A DNA stretch of 5,926 bases, from NCBI GenBank assembly GCA_938033975.1, contig CALHKJ010000352.1, forward strand, positions 1 through 5,926. Direction: 5' to 3'. Origin of the DNA: an uncultured Saprospiraceae bacterium. GTDB lineage: Bacteria > Bacteroidota > Bacteroidia > Chitinophagales > Saprospiraceae. Of the stretch, positions 1-5,133 are shown one piece after another; within the stretch, counting starts at the first letter, position 1, and every line of letters begins with the position of its first letter. Position numbers and translations under genes: made by a program. The notes below the pieces were generated by a model. That model was not told the DNA's origin, searched no databases, and saw nothing but the letters and a program-made list of their open reading frames with translations.

Positions 1-177
1 ATTAGGCAATCCTATATCCAACAACAACAGCTGATATTCTAGATTCTGGGATTTCAAAAGAAATTCTTCGGCACTGGCATATGATGCAACGAGATCTAGA
101 TCGTTGTGTCGGTCTACATAAAACTCTAATTTCTCTCTGGCGAGAAGTTCATCCTCTACTATAATGCACGTTATCAC
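1..177 (-). CDS. Response regulator receiver domain, probable LytTR family (5' part only, runs off window)
   Basis: The first 59 codons of a response regulator are visible and the gene runs off the left edge. The protein begins VITCIIVEDE, with the acidic pocket Glu8-Asp9. It reaches LLLLDIGLPN, where Asp54 is the expected phosphoacceptor at the end of beta-3. The output domain lies outside the window. LytTR is inferred because LytS/YehU-type kinases of this phylum are normally paired with LytTR regulators. The start must be GTG at 177-175: the preceding in-frame codon is the TAA stop of the kinase, and no in-frame ATG occurs in the visible part. The kinase stop and the regulator start are directly adjacent and in the same frame, so translation probably depends on termination-reinitiation. 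Its probable role is to receive phosphate from the upstream kinase and act as a transcription factor, possibly at the direct repeat at 1275-1304. Confidence 0.88.
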   Translation of the reverse strand, partial: MITCIIVEDELLAREKLEFYVDRHNDLDLVASYASAEEFLLKSQNLEYQLLLLDIGLPN

Positions 178-1239
178 TTATATTTCCAAGTTTAGGGTTA
201 GTACTGTTCTTGCGTTATTGTCAATTATACTAAAGTCAAATGTATGCTTCTCTGGGTAATACAAGGCAAGTCTTTTCTTAAGACTATTGATTCCAAATCC
301 CTTTTTCTTTTTATCGAATTTCTGATTTGAAATAGTATTGTTCATTGTCACTGTCAGCAGACCGGCTCGTTCTATAATATCCATTCGAAACGAAAAATCA
401 GTCTCTATACCCATTCCACTATGTTTCACCCCATTTTCTAAAATGCCAAACACAATCAAGGGCGAAATCCTCAATTCTTCGTTCTCTATACTTATCCTGA
501 TATTCTTACTGACATCAGAGCTGCCAATCCTGAAATCTACAAGTGCTACATATTTTCTTAAAAGATCTATTTCTTCGCCTAAGGATATAAATTCCTTATC
601 CGTTTCATAAATCATAAACCGCAGTAATTCACTGAGTTTTATAACGTAATCGGATGCCTGATCCTTGTCTTGGACGATTAAGGAATGTATGTTATTCAAT
701 GAGTTAAATAAAAAATGCGGACTTATCTGGGATTGCAAGTATTTAATTTTATTCTGTGCATTTTCCAATCGCAGCGCATTGGTTTCTATTTCATCTTGGC
801 GACTTTTCTTTATCGCTAGAAAAATTGTGGTGCCTAAAATACCCAGTGTGTAGAGAGCAGTACCACTTATTATTCTCCAGAAGTGCTTAGGTGGAGCATA
901 TGGATCAAATTTTAGATTCTGTTTCGTATGCTCTGGGAACATGAAACTCATCCATTCTACAATTACTATCTCGCCCAGATAATAAATAAAATAAATAGAC
1001 AATAGCACAAGTACAGTAAATTGTCCATACTTTTTATTGATGAAATATTTTGGAAACAGCCATAACCAATTCACATAAACTATGACAACTATAGGTAGCA
1101 AAACAGAAATATTTCTAATCAGGTATTCGTCTAACTTACTCCCCTTGCTTGCCCACAGTGACATAATGAACCATATAGAAAGCCAGGAAAGTAAGTGCCA
1201 TAAAACGTCGGTAACTTTCTGACCCAGTATCTTTTTCAT
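178..1239 (-). CDS. LytS/YehU-type membrane sensor histidine kinase
   Basis: This 353-residue protein is a sensor kinase of the His_kinase (PF06580) plus HATPase_c type. Four hydrophobic segments at about residues 14-30, 43-61, 73-93 and 122-143 form the membrane part, with no large periplasmic sensor domain. A charged, probably coiled-coil linker (about 147-170) leads to the phosphoacceptor motif SQISPHFLFNSLNNI with His175. The ATP-binding domain has an N box, ILENGVKHS (Asn269), and a G box, GFGINSLKKRLALYYP (about 314-329). These are all hallmarks of this family, and the length is normal. The ATG at 1239-1237 starts MKKILGQ and leads directly into the first membrane helix. No Shine-Dalgarno is visible. 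It is cotranscribed with the response regulator that begins at its stop codon, and is divergent from the serine-hydrolase-family gene. The signal it senses is not readable; the small membrane domain suggests a membrane or envelope cue (inference). Confidence 0.95.
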   Translation of the reverse strand: MKKILGQKVTDVLWHLLSWLSIWFIMSLWASKGSKLDEYLIRNISVLLPIVVIVYVNWLWLFPKYFINKKYGQFTVLVLLSIYFIYYLGEIVIVEWMSFMFPEHTKQNLKFDPYAPPKHFWRIISGTALYTLGILGTTIFLAIKKSRQDEIETNALRLENAQNKIKYLQSQISPHFLFNSLNNIHSLIVQDKDQASDYVIKLSELLRFMIYETDKEFISLGEEIDLLRKYVALVDFRIGSSDVSKNIRISIENEELRISPLIVFGILENGVKHSGMGIETDFSFRMDIIERAGLLTVTMNNTISNQKFDKKKKGFGINSLKKRLALYYPEKHTFDFSIIDNNARTVLTLNLEI

Positions 1240-1274
1240 AAATGCAAATTAGCACAATGCCCGATACAACTATT

Positions 1275-1304
1275 GTCGTTGGTTTAATTTTTTTTGTTGT
1301 TAGT
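1275..1304 (+). promoter_or_regulatory. Candidate LytTR operator: two 9-bp direct repeats with 12-bp spacer
   Basis: GTCGTTGGT (1275-1283) and GTTGTTAGT (1296-1304) share 7 of 9 bases and are separated by exactly 12 bp. Known LytTR regulators (AlgR/AgrA type) bind two 9-bp repeats of about [TA][AC][CA]GTTN[AG][TG] spaced 12-13 bp. Both half-sites match the GTTN[AG][TG] core fully. They differ from the consensus at the first two positions, and the second half-site also at the third. The site lies between the LytTR-type two-component system and the divergent hydrolase-family gene. The T-rich spacer weakens the case, so this is a plausible but unproven operator. Confidence 0.4.
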
Positions 1305-1308
1305 TGAA

Positions 1309-1318
1309 TATAAATTCG
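1309..1318 (+). promoter_or_regulatory. Possible Bacteroidota -7 box for the hydrolase-family operon
   Basis: TATAAATTCG contains TAAATTCG, which matches 7 of 8 positions of the Bacteroidota -7 consensus TAnnTTTG. The nearest TTTG (1293-1296) is only 14 bp upstream, shorter than the usual spacing of about 19-20 bp, so no good -33 element is present. A weak promoter directly downstream of an activator repeat (1275-1304) would fit activator-dependent transcription. It would give a leader of well over 100 nt that contains the hairpin at 1321-1346. This is a weak call. Confidence 0.25.
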
Positions 1319-1320
1319 AG

Positions 1321-1346
1321 GCTTAAATTAATCTTCTAATTTAGGC
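1321..1346. repeat. Imperfect inverted repeat (10-bp arms, 6-nt loop)
   Basis: GCTTAAATTA (1321-1330) pairs with TAATTTAGGC (1337-1346) across the loop ATCTTC. There are nine Watson-Crick pairs and one G-T pair. It lies in the divergent intergenic region, about 15 bp after the LytTR-like repeat. It could be a hairpin in the leader of the plus-strand transcript or a dyad operator. No T-run follows, so it is not a normal terminator. The stem is mostly A-T. Confidence 0.4.
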
Positions 1347-1490
1347 TAAACTTATCAATTTCCTTAAGACCCCTCTTGAAAATTACCACTTGCAAAGATC
1401 AGTAAATGAACACAGTTTCATTATCCGGTTTTTATGCCAAAAAAGTATTCATAAATGACAACAATAAGAAACAACGAAATCTGTAAAAGA

Positions 1491-3206
1491 ATGAAAAACA
1501 AGTATATGATTCCTTCTCAGGTTATTATCCTTCTCTTGTTCTTTCCAATCTGGATTGATGGGCAAGAAAATTTTCCAGAACCGATACAACAACAAATGGA
1601 TTCCATTTTCAGCAACTATGAAAACAATCCTGGATGTGCAGTAGCAGTTGTGAAAAACGGAAAAACTGTCTTTCAACGAGGCTATGGTCTGGCGAATCTA
1701 GAATACGACATTCCAGTTTCAACAAAGACAGTTTTCGATGCCAACGCTATGGCTAAGCAAGTGACCGCGGCCTGTGTTTTTAAATTGGTAAAATCAGGGA
1801 AAATCAAACTCGATGACTCAGTCACGAAATTTTTTCCTGAATTTCCCACTTATCCAGAAGGGAAATTAATGGTGAAAAATCTTCTTTATCAGACCAGTGG
1901 CCTCAGAAGTTATCTGGCCATTCTATTTTCTCAAAACAGATACTTCGGTGACCAGGTAAACAATGACGATGTACTTCATATGCTTAAGAAGCAGCGGAAT
2001 CTAAATTTCAAACCGGGCTCGCGACAAGACTTAAGCAATTCAAATTATGTATTACTCGCAAATATCATAGCGAAAGTAAGTGGCCAGACTTTCGCAGAAT
2101 ATGCTAAAGAAAAAATATTCGATCCGCTCAATATGACACATACATTCTTTGCCGATTCTCAAAACAAAGTAATTAAGAATAGAGCAATAGCTTACCAAGA
2201 AGTAGAAGGCAATTTTCTTGTAGACCATTATTTCAATTCGACGGTGGTAGGTGATGGCGCACTTCTGACGAATCTAGAAGACATGGTAAAGTGGACAAAG
2301 AGTCTAAGTACTGGCGCTGTGCTTGGAAATAGTCTGGTGTCACAATTAATTACTTCCGGAACGCTAAATTCAGGTTTAGCGGCCAATTATGCCGGAGGCC
2401 TATTTGTACAAGATCATTACGATATAGAAGGCTTAACAACCGTACGACATTCTGGTGACTGGGCAGGGTTTCGTTCTCTGTTTTACAAATTCTTAAATGA
2501 AGACACTGCATTTATCATTTTAAGCAACAATGCAAGTACCAATGTCTGGGCTTTACTGGATCAATTGACACCCGTATTTCTAGCAGATGAAATTGCTGAA
2601 GCGCAGAGGTTGGCAGCATCTAATACCGGTGTCTCAACAACAGCAATAGAAATTAAACTGGACAAAAAAGAAGTCCAGAAATTCACTGGAAATTTTTTCA
2701 ATACAATTGATGGCAATCTCAGATCCGTAGAATTACTAGATGGAAAGTTGCACTATAAACGTGACCCTAATTCTCCAGGATCTCCGTTGACTGTTACAAG
2801 TTCCGATGAACTTGTCTTTGAAGCGCTGCCTATTGTTAAATTATCTTTTGGGCAAGCCTATAAAACAATGACTTTCTCAGTCAACAACCAAAACCCAATC
2901 CTGTTCCATCGGTATCAAAATATTGTATACACTCAAAAGGAGCTTAAAGAATATGAAAACAATTTCTACAACGAAGATTTAGAAGTTATTTATCAAGTAA
3001 AGTCTAAAGATGGTCAATTACAAATCTTGATAGAAGGAAAAGAACTTGTAGTTCTTACACCTTTTACGAAAGATAGGTTCAGAGAAGAGCACTTTGGCTA
3101 TCTAACTTTTAAAAAAGATCAGAAAGGAAATATCACAAGCTTTTCCAGAACCGATAATACATTTACTAATTTGGTTTTTCAGGTTTTGAAAAGTAATACC
3201 TTATAG
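1491..3206 (+). CDS. Exported serine-hydrolase (beta-lactamase class C fold) family protein, probably catalytically dead
   Basis: The family fold is the class C beta-lactamase/serine hydrolase type (PF00144), here about residues 40-370, numbered from the alternative ATG at 1455. Family landmarks are NPGCAVAVVKNGK (58-70), GLANLEYDIPV (78-88), LLYQTSG (143-149), GDGALLTN (266-273) and HSG (332-334). The motif-1 position reads ANAMAK (96-101): Ala98 replaces the nucleophilic Ser of SxSK, while Lys101 remains. The motif-2 position reads LSN (193-195) where the family has YxN. With both the Ser and the Tyr missing, hydrolysis or transpeptidation by the normal mechanism is not expected. Residues about 400-580 form a C-terminal beta region, apparently two DUF3471-like units, common in Bacteroidota relatives. 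A signal peptide with core VIILLLFFPIWI points to export. I chose ATG 1491 because it gives a compact signal peptide; ATG 1455 adds 12 residues and is possible. The NTF2-like gene follows after 60 nt on the same strand. Confidence 0.92.
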   Translation: MKNKYMIPSQVIILLLFFPIWIDGQENFPEPIQQQMDSIFSNYENNPGCAVAVVKNGKTVFQRGYGLANLEYDIPVSTKTVFDANAMAKQVTAACVFKLVKSGKIKLDDSVTKFFPEFPTYPEGKLMVKNLLYQTSGLRSYLAILFSQNRYFGDQVNNDDVLHMLKKQRNLNFKPGSRQDLSNSNYVLLANIIAKVSGQTFAEYAKEKIFDPLNMTHTFFADSQNKVIKNRAIAYQEVEGNFLVDHYFNSTVVGDGALLTNLEDMVKWTKSLSTGAVLGNSLVSQLITSGTLNSGLAANYAGGLFVQDHYDIEGLTTVRHSGDWAGFRSLFYKFLNEDTAFIILSNNASTNVWALLDQLTPVFLADEIAEAQRLAASNTGVSTTAIEIKLDKKEVQKFTGNFFNTIDGNLRSVELLDGKLHYKRDPNSPGSPLTVTSSDELVFEALPIVKLSFGQAYKTMTFSVNNQNPILFHRYQNIVYTQKELKEYENNFYNEDLEVIYQVKSKDGQLQILIEGKELVVLTPFTKDRFREEHFGYLTFKKDQKGNITSFSRTDNTFTNLVFQVLKSNTL

Positions 3207-3266
3207 GTTTATACGACGGCACTAGAAGTTGATTACTCTAAAAAAACAAGTGAAAATTCACAATCA

Positions 3267-3800
3267 ATGAATCAGAATATAATCTTATTAATAATCCTAT
3301 TTATTGGCAATGTTCAACTAACATTTGCAACAAAAGATAATGACCTTTCCTTCATTAAGACTCAAGTGGATTCTACCCGTATTGCCGAACTTGATCAGTA
3401 CTGGGAACGATTAAATAGATCTGTTATAGAAGGAGACTTTGAAACTTACAAAAACTGCTTTCATGAAGATGCCGTAATTGTATTTGCTTCTTCAAGCAAC
3501 AAGACCTCTGTTCCTATTTCTACTGCCCTTTCATACTGGAAAGAAGGATTTAAAAATACCAAGGAAGGAAAGATTAAGGTGAATGTAGAATTTCGTTTTT
3601 CACAAAGGATCGGCAACGAGACTACTGCTCACGAAACTGGAATTTTTATTTATTCTTCTACAGACAATAATACCAAGGTAACTGATACGTTTATCATTCC
3701 CTTTGAAATGTTGCTCGTAAAACGTGAAAACAATTGGTACGGTATGATGGAACACCAAAAACCGTTTGCCACTCAGGAAGAATGGGATGATTTAAAATAG
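3267..3800 (+). CDS. Exported NTF2/SnoaL-like (DUF4440-type) protein
   Basis: This 177-residue protein begins with a clear signal peptide: a hydrophobic core at about residues 5-20, with probable cleavage after LTFA at 21. The rest fits the NTF2-like cone fold. A helix, RIAELDQYWERLNRSVIEGD, is followed by FETYKNCFHEDAVIVFAS, the typical start of SnoaL/DUF4440 domains. Next come beta strands such as KVNVEFRFSQRI, GNETTAHETGIFIYS and FEMLLVKRENNWYGMMEHQ. The fold is used by enzymes, by ligand-binding proteins and as an association domain, so no reaction can be assigned. It lies 60 nt downstream of the hydrolase-family gene on the same strand with no obvious terminator between, so cotranscription is likely. 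The ATG at 3267 is the only start that keeps the signal peptide. No Shine-Dalgarno is visible, as is usual in this phylum. Confidence 0.85.
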   Translation: MNQNIILLIILFIGNVQLTFATKDNDLSFIKTQVDSTRIAELDQYWERLNRSVIEGDFETYKNCFHEDAVIVFASSSNKTSVPISTALSYWKEGFKNTKEGKIKVNVEFRFSQRIGNETTAHETGIFIYSSTDNNTKVTDTFIIPFEMLLVKRENNWYGMMEHQKPFATQEEWDDLK

Positions 3801-3839
3801 ACTTATAGGATATAGTTTTTTTATGCGGCATTAAGAGGT

Positions 3840-3908
3840 CAAGGCAATTAATATTTTGTAGATTTTTTACAAAATCAAACGTGATTGTTCTTGCCCTTGC
3901 CGTTTTTT
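3840..3908 (+). terminator. Possible stem-loop terminator after the NTF2-like gene
   Basis: An outer stem pairs CAAGGCAA (3840-3847) with TTGCCCTTG (3891-3899), with one bulged C. It encloses a perfect 8-bp inner stem, ATTTTGTA (3853-3860) with TACAAAAT (3868-3875). Two to three bases after the outer stem comes a run of six T at 3903-3908, and more T-rich sequence follows. It begins 40 nt after the stop at 3800 and would end the plus-strand operon. The internal loop is large and the inner stem is A-T only, so the call is modest. I see no equally good signal for the converging minus-strand operon. Confidence 0.35.
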
Positions 3909-3949
3909 GTTTTGCTTGTATGAATTATCAGATAACCAATAATGAGTAG
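3881..3949 (+). pseudogene. Possible tiny lipoprotein-like remnant or micro-ORF
   Basis: A GTG-started frame of 22 codons ending in TAG encodes a hydrophobic run, IVLALAVFCFAC, then MNYQITNNE. It resembles a lipoprotein signal peptide with Cys13 in a lipobox-like setting, cut short by the stop. The basic N-terminal residues of a real signal peptide are absent from the GTG start, although the frame upstream contains Lys and Arg codons. It overlaps the T-rich tail of the possible terminator. It may be the eroded 5' end of a lost lipoprotein gene, a micropeptide gene, or chance. Confidence 0.15.
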
Positions 3950-3951
3950 AT

Positions 3952-3966
3952 TATGCGAAGCGTATA
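3952..3966. repeat. Short hairpin with GCGAAGC core
   Basis: TATGCGAAGCGTATA forms a 6-bp stem (one G-T pair) with an AAG loop. At its centre is GCGAAGC (3955-3961), a DNA heptamer known to fold into an unusually stable mini-hairpin. It sits between the converging operons, 50 bp past the stop of the propeller gene. It has no T-run and no obvious partner copy in the window. Confidence 0.3.
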
Positions 3967-4015
3967 TTTAGAACAAGCTACCTCCCTTGCTATACCGATA
4001 AATCTGTTCTTCTGA

Positions 4016-5128
4016 TTAAGACTTTATCTCTGGTTGAAGTTTTAAGACTTTAACACCTATCGCATACCCATAAACTTCGTTTTCTTCGTCTCTATAAATT
4101 CTTATTTTATTACAAGCAGGTCCTAGATCACATGGAGTCCATGATTTACCTCCATCGCAGGTTTCGAAACCTTTATTATACGTACCTACATAACCATGAT
4201 TCTCATCGATAAACCCTATTCCGAATTGCCGCGCTGATCCATCCTTAATAAGGTTTAATTCAGACCATGTCTCTCCACCATCTATGGTTTTTGCAACACG
4301 CTGCTGAGCAGTTGAATCCTGTGTATACGTCTGAATTGTAGCATAACCTACTTTCTTAGTTGGAAACGATACCTTCCAGATGTTTTCATACGGTCTTTCA
4401 GACTGATATACTTTTTTCCATGAATTCCCACCATCATAAGTTTTTAAAATTAACGCATTGCTTTCCGCGGGATTGGTACTTGTTGAGGCACAAGCACTTC
4501 CTTCATTTTTATCAAACATTTTAATGTCAAATAGCATTTTGCAATCTTCCATCATGGATTTAGACTTCCAGGATTTACCACTATCATGGGACACCATCAT
4601 ACTTGCAGGGCTGCCTACCCTACCGACTGCATAAATGTGATATTTGTAATCTAATTTTCCATGATTAATATATTCTTCTTTAACAACATCCATTCCGCAT
4701 AGTCCTTTTACATAAGGACCAGAGTAATCTACTGGTGACCATGTTTTTCCACCATCCACTGTTCCGTAAAGAGGGATTGAATCTGAAACGTTGGGAAAAT
4801 AGTCTGTCCCTACAGTCCCTACAAAACCCACATTCTCATCTATAAAAGCTACAGTTCTAAAAAACGTACCTTTTTGTTCAAGTTGTTTCTCCCAGGATAT
4901 TCCTCCGTCTTCAGTATGAAATATTTTTCCAGAACCATTGATATACCATCCCTTATTTTTATCAATAAAAGTGATGTCATCTTGTTTTCCTCTAAAGGGT
5001 TCTGTGTCAAGGAATTTCCATTCTAGCTTATGTTTACTGCTTACTGAAGTTTTACTTTCTAATATCTTGCAAGAAAACGCTACAGATGCTGCTAAAAAGA
5101 AAATCAATAGGTACGTTTTAATATTCAT
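4016..5128 (-). CDS. Six-Asp-box (BNR/Ycf48-like) beta-propeller lipoprotein
   Basis: This 370-residue protein has six copies of the Asp-box [ST]xDxGx[ST]W: TEDGGISW (72-79), TVDGGKTW (123-130), SHDSGKSW (180-187), TYDGGNSW (230-237), TIDGGETW (281-288) and TCDGGKSW (323-330). Most repeats also carry a strand of the type F-I-D-x-N-x-G-(Y/F/W), for example at 54-61, 95-102 and 306-313. This is the layout of BNR/sortilin/Ycf48-like propellers (PF14870 group), probably one blade per repeat. Such proteins usually act in binding or assembly rather than catalysis. The N-terminus is a lipoprotein-type signal with Cys20 in VAFSC, so the protein is probably anchored in an envelope membrane. The ATG at 5128-5126 is the only start that includes this signal. 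It lies 5 nt after the stop of the upstream gene, so the two form a tight operon. No Shine-Dalgarno is visible. The ligand is unknown. Confidence 0.9.
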   Translation of the reverse strand: MNIKTYLLIFFLAASVAFSCKILESKTSVSSKHKLEWKFLDTEPFRGKQDDITFIDKNKGWYINGSGKIFHTEDGGISWEKQLEQKGTFFRTVAFIDENVGFVGTVGTDYFPNVSDSIPLYGTVDGGKTWSPVDYSGPYVKGLCGMDVVKEEYINHGKLDYKYHIYAVGRVGSPASMMVSHDSGKSWKSKSMMEDCKMLFDIKMFDKNEGSACASTSTNPAESNALILKTYDGGNSWKKVYQSERPYENIWKVSFPTKKVGYATIQTYTQDSTAQQRVAKTIDGGETWSELNLIKDGSARQFGIGFIDENHGYVGTYNKGFETCDGGKSWTPCDLGPACNKIRIYRDEENEVYGYAIGVKVLKLQPEIKS

Positions 5129-5133
5129 AGATA

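Noticed and set aside
338..610. Plus-strand open frame of 90 codons
   Set aside because: It lies wholly antisense to the histidine kinase, whose motifs are clear, and its translation is low-complexity Ile/Ser-rich without family features.
665..853. Plus-strand open frame of 62 codons
   Set aside because: It is antisense to the kinase dimerisation region and has no independent support.
1243..1251. TAATTTG on the minus strand as a -7 box for the kinase operon
   Set aside because: It is one base short of TAnnTTTG, has no well-spaced -33 element and lies only about 6-12 nt from the kinase ATG, so it is too weak to call.
1449..1676. Minus-strand open frame of 75 codons
   Set aside because: It is antisense to the signal peptide and start of the hydrolase-family gene and shows no coding features.
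3200..3813. CTTATAGG shared after the stops of both plus-strand genes (about 3202 and 3803)
   Set aside because: It is eight bases of AT-rich sequence overlapping stop codons, with no extended identity. Chance is sufficient.
4120..4920. Recurring DNA words such as CCATG...CCACCATC as possible DNA repeats
   Set aside because: They are the codons of the six Asp-boxes (DGGxxW) in the propeller protein and are explained by the protein repeat.
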